Part shown: positions 1-8,674 of the stretch, in pieces
How positions within the stretch are numbered: the first letter of the stretch is position 1
How the letters are laid out: the number at the start of each line of letters is the position of its first letter
Source: Alphaproteobacteria bacterium
Lineage (GTDB): Bacteria > Pseudomonadota > Alphaproteobacteria > TMED109
Reading direction: 5' to 3'
DNA length: 64,000 nt
Assembly (NCBI GenBank): GCA_022825705.1
Contig: JAJDWH010000028.1
Span: 121,349 to 185,348 of the forward strand
Notes under the pieces: model-generated
Databases searched by the model: none
What the model was told of the DNA's origin: nothing
What the model saw: only the letters and a program-made list of their open reading frames with translations
Position numbers and translations under genes: made by a program

Positions 1-186
1 GTGCCCGCCGCAGTCCTGTTCGGTGCGCTGTACCAGGGTGGGGCGGAACTGGCCTTCGAGATCCCCGCGATCACGCGCGACATGGTGGTGGTCATTCAGG
101 GGCTGGTCATCCTGTTTGCCGGCGCGCTCGAATACATGTTCGTCCCGGCGCTTCGGCCCTTCCTCGTGCGTCGCGCGGTCGACTGA
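1..186 (+). CDS. ABC transporter permease, C-terminal end (nucleoside/simple-sugar type), partial
   Basis: This is the last 61 residues of an inner-membrane permease whose start lies before the window. The hydrophobic segment around residues 25-50 (DMVVVIQGLVILFAGALEY) and the basic tail are typical of the first of two BmpB/YufP-like permeases in purine-nucleoside ABC importers. The assignment rests mainly on the neighbour: a complete second permease starts 1 bp after the TGA stop, as in yufP-yufQ operons. The family is inferred from context, because the fragment itself carries no diagnostic motif. Confidence 0.75.
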   Translation: MPAAVLFGALYQGGAELAFEIPAITRDMVVVIQGLVILFAGALEYMFVPALRPFLVRRAVD

Positions 187-187
187 C

Positions 188-1159
188 ATGGAGATTCTGT
201 TGGCCGCGGTCGTGGTTCTCGATTCCACATTGCGGCTTGCCACGCCGCTCATTCTCGCAGCACTGGCGGGCCTGTTCTCTGAGCGCTCCGGGATCATCGA
301 CATCGGGCTCGAGGGCAAGATGCTCGGCGCAGCCTTCGCGGCAGGTTGCGTTGCGGCCGTCACAGGCTCGGCCTGGGTCGGGCTGACGGCAGCCATTGCC
401 GCGTCTGTGCTGCTGGCGCTCCTGCACGGGTACGCCTGCATCACGCACCGGGGGAACCAGGTGGTGTCCGGGCTCGCGATCAACATTCTGGTCTCCGGCC
501 TGACCGCGTTCCTCGCGGTGGCCTGGTTCGCACAGGGCGGCCGCACGCCCCAGCTCCCCGATTCGGCGCGTTTCCTGTCCATGGAGTGGCCGGGGGCAGA
601 TGTGCTCGACGCGGTTCCGATCGTGGGTGTGGTGTATGGGGAACTCCTGAGCGGCCACAACGTGATCGTGTACCTGACTTGGCTGGCGGTCCCGGCGGTG
701 GCACTGGCGCTCTATCGGACCCGGTTTGGCCTTCGTCTCCGGGCGGTCGGTGAAAACCCCTTTGCAGTCGACACGGCAGGCGTGTCGGTTTCGGGGGTTC
801 GCTATCGTGCGCTGGTCTGCGCGGGCGTGCTGTGCGGTCTGGCCGGCGCCTATCTTGCGCTGGCGCAGAGCGCCGGGTTCCTTCGCGACATGACTGCAGG
901 GAAGGGCTACATCGCTCTGGCCGCGCTGATCTTCGGCAATTGGCGTCCCGTGCCGGCGATGCTGGCCTGCCTCCTGTTCGGCTGCCTCGATGCCGTGTCC
1001 ATCCGGTTGCAGGGCGCATCGCTGCCCGGCCTGGGCGAGGTGCCGGTACAGCTGGTGCAGGCGCTTCCCTACGTGCTTACCGTGGTGTTGCTGGCGGGGT
1101 TCGTGGGGCGCGGCGTGGCGCCGAAAGCGATCGGCGTCCCGTACACGAAAGAGGGGTAA
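188..1159 (+). CDS. ABC transporter permease (nucleoside/simple-sugar type, second subunit)
   Basis: The protein has 323 residues and is a multi-spanning inner-membrane subunit of the BPD_transp_2 family. The ATG at 188 follows the upstream permease stop directly, which argues for translational coupling. The N-terminal sequence SERSGIIDIGLEGKMLGAA is the conserved signature of YufQ/NupC-type permeases, and a later GENPFAVDTAGVSV segment matches the EAA-like coupling loop of this family. About nine hydrophobic segments are visible. Together with the previous gene it would form the channel of an importer for nucleosides or related compounds; the ATPase and binding protein would lie upstream, outside the window. 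A purine permease at 6.2 kb fits a purine-scavenging theme, but the substrate is inferred. Confidence 0.9.
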   Translation: MEILLAAVVVLDSTLRLATPLILAALAGLFSERSGIIDIGLEGKMLGAAFAAGCVAAVTGSAWVGLTAAIAASVLLALLHGYACITHRGNQVVSGLAINILVSGLTAFLAVAWFAQGGRTPQLPDSARFLSMEWPGADVLDAVPIVGVVYGELLSGHNVIVYLTWLAVPAVALALYRTRFGLRLRAVGENPFAVDTAGVSVSGVRYRALVCAGVLCGLAGAYLALAQSAGFLRDMTAGKGYIALAALIFGNWRPVPAMLACLLFGCLDAVSIRLQGASLPGLGEVPVQLVQALPYVLTVVLLAGFVGRGVAPKAIGVPYTKEG

Positions 1160-1279
1160 CCGGGCGTTGGGGATCTGGCCGAACCCCCCGCCGATGTCCG
1201 CGGCACGCCGGCGGTCAGTCCTTGCGGCGCCGACCGTCTCGCGCAGATGCCGAACTCGGGAGGCTCGGCGGGTTGCAGC

Positions 1280-2767
1280 TCACCGCAGCACGAACGGATT
1301 CGGAACTTCGCTGGCCGTGCTGATCCAGACGCTCTTCGTCTGCAGGTACTCGCGGATCGCGTCCGCACCGTTTTCCCGCCCGATTCCGCTCATCTTGTAG
1401 CCCCCGAACGGGGACATGAAGCTGACGGCGCGGTACGTGTTGACCCAGACCGTGCCGGCCTGCAGTCGGTCGGCAACGGTGATCGACCGCCGGACGTTCT
1501 GGGTCCAGACGCCTGCGGCAAGGCCGTACATGACGTCGTTCGCGATCGCGACGGCCTCGTCGTCGTCGCGGAAGCGAATGATGGAGAGCACGGGGCCGAA
1601 GACCTCTTCCTGCGCGATCCGCATGTCGTTGCTTACGTCGTCGAAGATCGTCGGCTCCACGAACCAGCCGTCCCCGCACTCCGGGCGCTGGGCGGCCCGT
1701 CCACCGAGCAGGCAGTTCGCACCCTCCTCCTTGGCGATCGAGATGTAGTTCAGCACCTTGTCGAACTGCGGCGGGGTCGTCACCGGGCCGACCTGTGTGT
1801 CCATGTCCATCGGGTCGCCCATCCGCGCCGTTTCGGCGGTCCGCAGCAGTCGTTCGACGAACTCGTCGTGGATGTCCTCCTGCAGCAGCAGCCGCGAACC
1901 GGCGACGCAGGTCTGGCCGGATGCCGCGAAGATTCCCGAGATGGCGCCCTTGACGGCATCCTCGATGTCGGCGTCCTCGAACACGATGTTCGGCGACTTG
2001 CCGCCGAGTTCCAGCGTCACCCGCTTGAGGCCGCCGGCCGCCGTCTCGTAGACGTGGCGGCCGGTGACGCTGCCGCCCGTGAAAGCGACCTTGGCGACGT
2101 CAGGGTGCGAGATGAGCGCCTCGCCGACCTCGCGACCGTACCCGGTGGCCACGTTCACCACGCCCGGCGGGAACCCGGCTTCGTCCACGAGCTTGACGAA
2201 TTCGAGCGCCGACGCGGACGTGTACTCGGATGGCTTCAGGACCACCGTGTTGCCGGCGGCGAGTGCCGGCGCCAGCTTGTACGCCGTAAGCAGCAGCGGC
2301 GAATTCCAGGCGGTGATCGCGACGACCACGCCGAGCGGCTCGTGCCGGGTGTAATTGAACATGTCCGGCTTGTCGGACGGGATCACGGCACCCTCGACCT
2401 TGTCCGCGAGTCCGCCGAAGTAGTAGTACCATTGGGGCACGTACCGGAGCTGCCCGCGCATCTCGGCGATCAGCTTGCCGTTGTCCTGAACTTCGGTTGC
2501 GGCCAGCCGGTCGGCGTCGCGGGCGATGAGGTCGCCGAGCCGGCGCAGCAGGTTGCCGCGTTCCGTCGCGGTCAGGCGGGGCCACTCGCCGTCGACGAAC
2601 GCATCCTTGGCTGCGGCGACCGCGCGGTTCGCGTCGTCTGCGTTGCCGCGGGGAATCAGTGCCCAGGGCTTGCCGTTGAACGGATTGTCGGTTTCGAGCC
2701 ATTCCCCCGACAACGGGTCCACCCACGTACCGCCAACATGCATCTGATATTTCGGAAGCTGGGGCAT
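1280..2767 (-). CDS. NAD(P)-dependent aldehyde dehydrogenase
   Basis: The protein has 495 residues, the usual length for the aldehyde dehydrogenase superfamily. The cytosolic enzyme oxidises an aldehyde to a carboxylate with NAD(P). Visible motifs in order are the cofactor-pocket AWNSPLLL near residue 155, the general-base glutamate in VTLELGGKSPN near residue 254, and the nucleophilic cysteine in FAASGQTCVAGSRLL near residue 288. The C-terminal EVFGPVLSIIRF and PFGGYKMSGIGRE segments are also canonical. It runs convergently to the ABC permeases and divergently from the flavoprotein at 3148, so it looks monocistronic. The substrate cannot be read from the sequence; betaine-aldehyde-type enzymes are nearest in general appearance. 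Confidence 0.93.
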   Translation of the reverse strand: MPQLPKYQMHVGGTWVDPLSGEWLETDNPFNGKPWALIPRGNADDANRAVAAAKDAFVDGEWPRLTATERGNLLRRLGDLIARDADRLAATEVQDNGKLIAEMRGQLRYVPQWYYYFGGLADKVEGAVIPSDKPDMFNYTRHEPLGVVVAITAWNSPLLLTAYKLAPALAAGNTVVLKPSEYTSASALEFVKLVDEAGFPPGVVNVATGYGREVGEALISHPDVAKVAFTGGSVTGRHVYETAAGGLKRVTLELGGKSPNIVFEDADIEDAVKGAISGIFAASGQTCVAGSRLLLQEDIHDEFVERLLRTAETARMGDPMDMDTQVGPVTTPPQFDKVLNYISIAKEEGANCLLGGRAAQRPECGDGWFVEPTIFDDVSNDMRIAQEEVFGPVLSIIRFRDDDEAVAIANDVMYGLAAGVWTQNVRRSITVADRLQAGTVWVNTYRAVSFMSPFGGYKMSGIGRENGADAIREYLQTKSVWISTASEVPNPFVLR

Positions 2768-3147
2768 GGTTCCCTACCTCAATGCGACCGGAGACAAGCG
2801 ATCGACGCATGGGATCGCGCGTGCACGCGAGTCTATACGACGGCCTGACGGCGGCGGCCGCGCCGTTGGCGGCTGCGGCGTATTGATGCCGCAGCACAGG
2901 GGCGCGGGTCCGGTCGGCGCGCCCCCGTTGGCGGATCGGCCAGCGGGCGGTGGACAGGTATCAGGTGCGCAACCGGGGTAACGTGATCGCGCCTTGGTAT
3001 TCCGCCGCGGAAAGCACTACGTCATACGGGATGATATGCCCACCTGGCAGCAAGCGAACCAGTCTTTTCTCGAATCGCGCGCTGCGCGGGCCAAGTCTAT
3101 GGTGCCGGGGGGCGTGACCAAACGACCAGCTGGATAGTTCAAGCGCG
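2768..3147. promoter_or_regulatory. Divergent intergenic region between aldehyde dehydrogenase and flavoprotein
   Basis: This 380-bp region must hold the promoters of both flanking genes. I found no convincing coding frame, strong inverted repeat or recognisable operator in it. No start-proximal Shine-Dalgarno sequence of note is visible for the flavoprotein. Confidence 0.4.
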
Positions 3148-4581
3148 ATGACTTCATCTGATACCACGTTGCACCCGTACCTCTGCATTATTGGCGCAGG
3201 CTCCGGCGGATTGAGCGTCGCCGCCGCTGCGGCGCAGCTCGGCGTCGACACCGTCTTGATCGAGCGCGGCAAGATGGGCGGCGATTGCCTGAACTATGGA
3301 TGCGTCCCGTCCAAGTCCCTGATCGCAGCCGCGCACGCCGCCCACGCCACGCGTCACGCTGGCAGGTTCGGCGTCGAGACGGCGGCCCCGAGCGCCGACT
3401 TCCAGCAGGTCCGCGATCATGTGCAGGGTGTCATCGCATCCATTGCACCCCATGATTCGCAGGAGCGCTTCGAGGGTCTCGGGGCGACCGTGTTGCGTGA
3501 GACTGCCGCCTTCACCGGGCCGCGCGAGGTACAGGCGGGGCCGTTCCGGATCCGTGCCAGGCGCTTCGTCATTGCCACCGGTTCCTCGCCGGTGGTTCCG
3601 TCCTTGCCCGGTCTGGACCAGGTGCCGTACTTCACCAATGAGACCATCTTCGACAACGACGAACGGCCGGACCATCTGCTGGTGCTGGGCGGCGGGCCGA
3701 TCGGCTGTGAACTGGCGCAGGCCCACCGGCGGCTCGGCTGCGAGGTCACCGTGGTGGAACGGGGACGGTTGCTGCCCCGCGACGATCCGGCCATGGCCAA
3801 GGTGGTGTCCCAGCGTTTCCGGGAGGAAGGCATCACGGTGGTCGAGGGAGCGGTCGTGACGTCGGCGGCGGAGGCCGGCGGCTCGATCCGGCTCACCGTG
3901 CAGGACGATCAGCGTACCCGCGAGGTCACCGGGACCCACCTGCTGGTGGCGGCCGGCCGCCGGGCGAACGTCGAGGACCTGAATCTCGAGGCCGCGGGCA
4001 TTCGGTGCCATCGCAGGGGGATCGAGGTTGACGGTGGGCTCCGCACGTCCAACCGCCGGGTCTATGCGATCGGTGACGTGATCGGCCGCCTGCAGTTCAC
4101 GCACATCGCCGGCTACCACGCCGGCATCGTCGTGCGCCGGGCGCTGTTCCGACTGCCGGCGCGGGTCAATGAGGCGGCGGCGCCGTGGGTCACCTACACC
4201 GATCCCGAGATCGCGCAGGTCGGACTTAACGAACCGCGGGCCCGGGAGCGGTACGGGGACCAGGTGCGGGTGGTGGAGATGCCAGTCGGCGGCAACGACC
4301 GGTTTCGGGCGGAGCGCGAGACGGAAGGGCTGGTCAAGGTCATCGTGCACCGCGGCCGCGTCGTCGGCGCGAGCATGGTCGGCGCCCACGCCGGCGAGCT
4401 GATCCAGCCCTGGTGCCTGATGGCCACCCACCGGATGAAGATCTCGCAGATGACGGGCGCCATCCTTCCGTATCCCACCCGCGGCGAGATCAACAGGCAG
4501 GTCGCGGGGTCATACTTCACGCCGGCGCTGTTTGGCGAGCGGACCCGGAAGATCGTGGGCCTCCTGACGCGTCTTGGGTGA
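3148..4581 (+). CDS. FAD-dependent pyridine nucleotide-disulfide oxidoreductase (MerA/dihydrolipoamide-dehydrogenase-like)
   Basis: The protein has 477 residues with the two-dinucleotide-fold layout of class I disulfide reductases. The FAD-binding GAGSGG motif lies near residue 16 and the redox-active pair in GGDCLNYGCVPSKSL near residues 48-53. NAD(P)-binding LGGGPIGCELAQ lies near residue 186, and the FAD segment VYAIGDVIG near residue 305. At the C-terminus, where lipoamide dehydrogenases carry the catalytic HPT..E, this protein reads LPYPTRGE. The catalytic histidine is therefore replaced by tyrosine, as in mercuric reductase, but the vicinal cysteine tail of MerA is absent. It is probably a redox enzyme of unknown disulfide or thiol substrate, not a 2-oxoacid dehydrogenase E3. 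A histidine kinase gene begins 1 bp downstream. Confidence 0.88.
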   Translation: MTSSDTTLHPYLCIIGAGSGGLSVAAAAAQLGVDTVLIERGKMGGDCLNYGCVPSKSLIAAAHAAHATRHAGRFGVETAAPSADFQQVRDHVQGVIASIAPHDSQERFEGLGATVLRETAAFTGPREVQAGPFRIRARRFVIATGSSPVVPSLPGLDQVPYFTNETIFDNDERPDHLLVLGGGPIGCELAQAHRRLGCEVTVVERGRLLPRDDPAMAKVVSQRFREEGITVVEGAVVTSAAEAGGSIRLTVQDDQRTREVTGTHLLVAAGRRANVEDLNLEAAGIRCHRRGIEVDGGLRTSNRRVYAIGDVIGRLQFTHIAGYHAGIVVRRALFRLPARVNEAAAPWVTYTDPEIAQVGLNEPRARERYGDQVRVVEMPVGGNDRFRAERETEGLVKVIVHRGRVVGASMVGAHAGELIQPWCLMATHRMKISQMTGAILPYPTRGEINRQVAGSYFTPALFGERTRKIVGLLTRLG

Positions 4582-4582
4582 G

Positions 4583-5971
4583 ATGGCGACGGGGACGAGC
4601 GGCCGTCGCCGCGCTCGTCGGTCGCTGACGGCGCGGGTCCTCCAGCACACGCTGGCCTTTGCGGCCCTGTGGGCGGCCGCGTCCTATGTGACGTCGGTGT
4701 CGGCGTACTGGCTGTCCCAGATCGAGGACCAGCTCCGCGGCGCCTACGACACGATCAGGGTCGTGCAGGTGGTGTCGGAGGGAGAACTCGACCCCGACCT
4801 GCGCCAGCGCCTTCTCGCTTTCACGGAGACCAACGCCGTGATCCTGCGGACGGGCGACACGTCCACCCTGGTCATCGGCTCCACGCCGGCGGCGGTAGAC
4901 AAGACCGTGCGACCCGCTGAGATCACCTGGCCCGGTCGGGTCCGCCATGCGTTCGACACCCTGATCAACGGGCGCGGGCGCATCCTCAGGATCGTGGGTC
5001 CGGCCGAACAGGACCCGAGCGTCGTGGTCGAGGTGGTGGCGCCGGAGGCACCGCTCGCCGAGGCCGTGTGGCAGCACTCGCTCCGGATGGGCGCCAGCGC
5101 GGTCGCCCCGTTCATCGCGGTCGGCGTCCTCCTGTTCTTTGTCCTGCAGCACCAGTTTGTCCGGCCCGTCACCGCAATCATCGAACGCCTGGCATGGTTT
5201 GCCCGCAACCCGGACGACGTGGACACGACGGTCAAGACGTCGGACCGCCGCGACGAGATCGGCGACCTCGAGCGTGGCGTGCTGTCGATGCAGGGGAGCC
5301 TGCGCGCCCTGCTGCATCGACGTGATCGTGAGGCCGCGCTGGGCGCATCCGTGAGCCGGATCAACCACGACTTGCGAAACGTCCTGCAGACCGCCGCCGT
5401 GGCGTCAGACCGCATCAAGGCCGCGCAGGATCCGGCCGTCCGGAAACTGGTGCCGCTGCTGGTCAAGGCGGTGGAGCGGGCCGTGCAAATCTGCACCCGC
5501 ACCCTCGACTACCATCGGTTCGGGGACACTCCGATCAGGCTGGCCCCGACGCGGCTGCGCGAGATCGCCGTGGAGGTGGGCGATTCGGTGGCGGCCATCC
5601 ACGAGGGACGCGTCGAGTGGCAGGTCGACGTTCCCGGCGATCTGGTCGTCGAGGCCGACCAGCAGGAGCTGTTTCGGGCGTTGCTTAACCTGGCCCAGAA
5701 TGCGACCGAGGCCATGCCCGGAGGCGGCAGGGTGTCGGTCAGGGCGCGGCGACGACTGAACCACGTACTGATCGAGGTGGAAGACAACGGTCCGGGCCTG
5801 AAAGAAGAGGTACGGGCGTTCTTTGAACGACCGTTTGCGGACACCGTGGTGAACGCCCACGGCCTCGGACTCGTCATCGTCCGCGAAATCATGGCCGCGC
5901 ACGGCGGGACATTCGAGCTGGGCGAAACCTCGCCTTCCGGCACGCGTTTTCTGCTGAAGATGTCCAACTGA
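4583..5971 (+). CDS. Sensor histidine kinase
   Basis: The protein has 462 residues. The ATG at 4583 is preferred over an upstream TTG because it follows the previous stop by 1 bp. Two membrane segments (about residues 20-45 and 172-193) flank a periplasmic sensor region of roughly 125 residues. A HAMP-like linker follows. The phospho-acceptor histidine is in SRINHDLRN near residue 262, in a box less typical than the usual HELRTPL. The ATPase domain shows the N box NLAQNATEAMPGG, the G1 box DNGPGLK and the G2 box HGLGLVIVREI. No response regulator is adjacent. Coupling to the disulfide reductase suggests that it senses a related redox or metal stress; this is inference. Confidence 0.9.
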   Translation: MATGTSGRRRARRSLTARVLQHTLAFAALWAAASYVTSVSAYWLSQIEDQLRGAYDTIRVVQVVSEGELDPDLRQRLLAFTETNAVILRTGDTSTLVIGSTPAAVDKTVRPAEITWPGRVRHAFDTLINGRGRILRIVGPAEQDPSVVVEVVAPEAPLAEAVWQHSLRMGASAVAPFIAVGVLLFFVLQHQFVRPVTAIIERLAWFARNPDDVDTTVKTSDRRDEIGDLERGVLSMQGSLRALLHRRDREAALGASVSRINHDLRNVLQTAAVASDRIKAAQDPAVRKLVPLLVKAVERAVQICTRTLDYHRFGDTPIRLAPTRLREIAVEVGDSVAAIHEGRVEWQVDVPGDLVVEADQQELFRALLNLAQNATEAMPGGGRVSVRARRRLNHVLIEVEDNGPGLKEEVRAFFERPFADTVVNAHGLGLVIVREIMAAHGGTFELGETSPSGTRFLLKMSN

Positions 5972-6146
5972 CCCGGGTGGCTTCCGAGGCTGCAGGACGG
6001 GTCGTGAAAGCGTGCGATCGCGGGCAGTGGACCGGCGCCAACGGCGATCAGCGAAGAGGTGTGGAGGGTCTTGCGGCCGGCGGGAATCGGGCGCGTTGCC
6101 TTCGAACGCCGCCGGGGTTGATCCGACGTTCGGGCCGCAGAGGCCC

Positions 6147-6160
6147 GCTTGCGCGCAAGC
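6147..6160. terminator. Palindrome between convergent genes, possible bidirectional terminator
   Basis: The perfect 14-bp palindrome GCTTGCGCGCAAGC sits 4 bp from the stop of the purine permease and about 175 bp after the histidine kinase stop. No T-tract follows on either strand, so termination activity is uncertain. Confidence 0.3.
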
Positions 6161-6163
6161 GCC

Positions 6164-7462
6164 CTAGAAGTCCTTGAGGAAGTACAGGAGGCTGGCGGCG
6201 GCAAGCAACCAGACCGCCGGGTGCAGTTCGCGGGCATTCCCAGTCACGGCGTTGATCGCCGCGTAACTGATGAAACCGATCGCGATGCCGTTGGCAATGC
6301 TGAACGTGAACGGCATGGCGATTGCAGTGAGGACGGCGGGTACGTAGGCGCCGGTGTCATCCCAGTCTAGGTCCTTCAACGTCGAGACGAATCCCGTCCC
6401 CACGAACACGAGTGCCGAGGCTGCCGCCCAGCTCGGAATCGTCTCGACCAGGGGCGCAAGGAAGAGGCACAGCAGGAACAGCACGGCGCAGGTGACCGCG
6501 GTAAGCCCGGTTCGCCCTCCTTCCCGGATTCCCGCCCCACTCTCGATGTAGCTCGTGGCACTGCTCGTCCCGATCAGGCTCCCCGCCGTGGTGGCGACCG
6601 AATCGGCGAACACGGCCCGGCCGATATTGTCGATGCTCCCGTCATCCCGGACCCTGCCGGCCACGACAGCGACCGAGGTGAGGGTTCCGGCCGTGTCGAA
6701 GAAGTCGAAGAACAGGAACGTCAGCACGACCACGACCAGGCCCAGCTCGAATACCGCGGCGATGTCGAGCGCGAACAGGGTGGGGGCGGGGCTCGGCGGC
6801 AACCAGGTACCGCCGCCCCAGGACGCATCGCCGACGACAAGGCCGATCGCGGTGATCCCGATGATGGAGATGACGATCGACCCGGTGATCCGGCGGGCAT
6901 CCAGCAGCGTCATGCCGACGAAGCCGGCGCAGGCGAGCAGCACGGTCGATTGGGTGAGATCGCCGATCGTGACGAGCGTGTCCGGATGGCCGACCACGAT
7001 GCCGGCGTTACGGAGGCCGATGAACGCAAGAAACAGGCCGATACCGGCACCGATGCCCAGGCGCAGGCTCTTGGGCATGGCTTCGAGGATCCACTGCCGG
7101 AGCCCGCTCGCGCTCAGCGCCATGAACAGGACGCCCGAACAGAAGACGGCACCAAGAGCGGCTTGCCACGGGTGTCCCATGCCCAGGACCACGCCGTACG
7201 TGAAGAACGCGTTCATTCCCATGCCGGGAGCGAGCGCTACGGGCCAGTTCGCCCACAGCCCCATGATTCCCGTGCCGATCGCAGCGGCCAGGATGGTTGC
7301 CGTGAAGACCGCGCCGAAGTCCATGCCGGCATCGCTCAGGATCAAGGGATTGACGACGATGATGTACGCCATGGTGAGGAACGTCGCCGCGCCGGCGATG
7401 ATCTCCTGCCGGATCGTCGTGCCCTGTTCCTGCAGCTTGAAGAAACGGTCAACAGCATTCAT
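6164..7462 (-). CDS. NCS2 family purine permease (AzgA/guanine-hypoxanthine type)
   Basis: The protein has 432 residues and about 12 or more membrane segments, the usual size for AzgA-type NCS2 transporters. The start chosen is the ATG at 7462, which has GGAG about 10 bases upstream; a TTG nine codons earlier is less likely. Family signatures visible are GAATFLTMAYIIVVNPLIL near residue 22, LAPGMGMNAFFTYGVV near residue 77, FLFFDFFDTAGTLTSVA in the middle and GTSSATSYIESGAGIREGGRTGLT thereafter. These proteins import hypoxanthine, guanine or adenine by proton symport across the inner membrane. The nucleoside-type ABC permeases at the window start fit a shared purine-scavenging role. The exact base transported is not determinable. 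Confidence 0.93.
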   Translation of the reverse strand: MNAVDRFFKLQEQGTTIRQEIIAGAATFLTMAYIIVVNPLILSDAGMDFGAVFTATILAAAIGTGIMGLWANWPVALAPGMGMNAFFTYGVVLGMGHPWQAALGAVFCSGVLFMALSASGLRQWILEAMPKSLRLGIGAGIGLFLAFIGLRNAGIVVGHPDTLVTIGDLTQSTVLLACAGFVGMTLLDARRITGSIVISIIGITAIGLVVGDASWGGGTWLPPSPAPTLFALDIAAVFELGLVVVVLTFLFFDFFDTAGTLTSVAVVAGRVRDDGSIDNIGRAVFADSVATTAGSLIGTSSATSYIESGAGIREGGRTGLTAVTCAVLFLLCLFLAPLVETIPSWAAASALVFVGTGFVSTLKDLDWDDTGAYVPAVLTAIAMPFTFSIANGIAIGFISYAAINAVTGNARELHPAVWLLAAASLLYFLKDF

Positions 7463-7629
7463 GGCGCACGCTCCGACATTTTGCCGCAACTGGAGGGCGA
7501 AACGGCGCCATTTCTAGAGCAATTCGCGGTTGGACGGGATGGATTGGAATGCCCGTGCGGGTTCCGGCCGCATTGAAGCCTGCCGCGGCGGTCGCGCTCC
7601 CGCCACCGCGCACACGTGCGGAGGCGCCG

Positions 7630-8373
7630 TTACCGCCGGCGAACAATGCCCATGAAATTGTCGTAGATCCGGCGCGCGTATCGATTGAACTCGGCCAGGT
7701 GCGCCGCCGTGGCAGCCTCGAATGCCGCGAGCGCCCCGGACCCAAGCGCTCTCTCCAGCTCCTGCTCGTATTCCGGGATCGCGCCCCATTCGCGGACGGT
7801 GTCACCGGTGATCTCGACGTGGTACTGGATGCTGAAGGCTCGGTTCCCATAGGCGAGCGCCTGGACGGCGCAGTCCCGGGACGACGCGAGTGTCAGGGCG
7901 CCTGGTGGCGCTTCGCGCACCTCCGCGCCGTGCCATTGCAGGCAGGCGTGGGCCGCCGGCAGCCCATCAAAGATCGCACTGGATCGGCCCGCTTCCGTCA
8001 GCGCGATCTCGAGGATGCCGATTTCCGGGGTCGCGGCAGGCCCGACCTCACCGCCGAGCGCCTGCGCGAGGAGCTGATGCCCGAGGCAAAAGCCGAGGAA
8101 CGGCATCCCGCGGGCCAGGACAGCCTCGCGGATGGCGGCCCGCTCGGGCTCCAGCCACGGGTGGGCCTCGTCCTCCCACACGTCCATGGGGCCGCCCATC
8201 ACCCACAGCGCGTCGAAGTGCTCGAGGTCGGGAATCGACTCCCCGTCATCCAGTTCGATTGTGCTCCACTCGATTCCGTCCTCTCGAAGGAAGTCCCGGA
8301 ATACCCCGGGGTGTTCGATCGCGACGTGTTGAAACACCAGAACCCTGGGCTCGGCTGCGGACATGGCGGACAT
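7630..8373 (-). CDS. Class I glutamine amidotransferase-like protein
   Basis: The protein has 247 residues and is a stand-alone class I glutamine amidotransferase fold. The oxyanion segment VMGGPMDVWED lies near residue 58. The nucleophile elbow GFCLGHQLLAQALGG carries the cysteine near residue 96. The His-Glu pair is in QYHVEITGDTV near residue 185. The layout resembles GuaA-domain-like or YfeJ-type proteins that act on gamma-glutamyl compounds. The next gene upstream on the same strand, about 300 bp away, is a gamma-glutamyltransferase, so a linked role in glutathione or gamma-glutamyl metabolism is possible but inferred. Two in-frame ATGs (8373 and 8364) could both serve as start. Confidence 0.88.
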   Translation of the reverse strand: MSAMSAAEPRVLVFQHVAIEHPGVFRDFLREDGIEWSTIELDDGESIPDLEHFDALWVMGGPMDVWEDEAHPWLEPERAAIREAVLARGMPFLGFCLGHQLLAQALGGEVGPAATPEIGILEIALTEAGRSSAIFDGLPAAHACLQWHGAEVREAPPGALTLASSRDCAVQALAYGNRAFSIQYHVEITGDTVREWGAIPEYEQELERALGSGALAAFEAATAAHLAEFNRYARRIYDNFMGIVRRR

Positions 8374-8674
8374 CCGTGACGATGGCGGGACAGGGCTACC
8401 ATATCGGCTTGCACCAAGTTGTCGCCGATGCGCAGCAACGCGGCTGGGGCTTACCGGTTGCGAACCCCGATGTGATCCAGCTCGGCGGAGATTGCGTCAG
8501 CCGACCCGCACGAGCGACGCGGCGTTCCAGCACGGGAATCCCAGGGTTCGTGTGGCAGCGGAGTTCCATCCAGGCCCGCCACCTGCGCGCTGCGAGGCCC
8601 TGCCAGGGGCCGAGGAGTTTGGTGCGGCCATCGCCGCTACATCCGCCCCGGGCGGACCGGCAGCACGTCGCGGC
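8374..8674. other. Intergenic stretch without recognised gene
   Basis: About 300 bp lie between the amidotransferase start and the gamma-glutamyltransferase stop. The open frames here lack convincing starts or motifs. It should hold the amidotransferase promoter; no terminator hairpin with a T-run was seen. Confidence 0.3.

Noticed and set aside
6555..7517. 320-codon forward frame over the purine permease
   Set aside because: It lies opposite the NCS2 permease, is rich in Pro, Arg and Thr, and has no motif, so it is antisense overlap.
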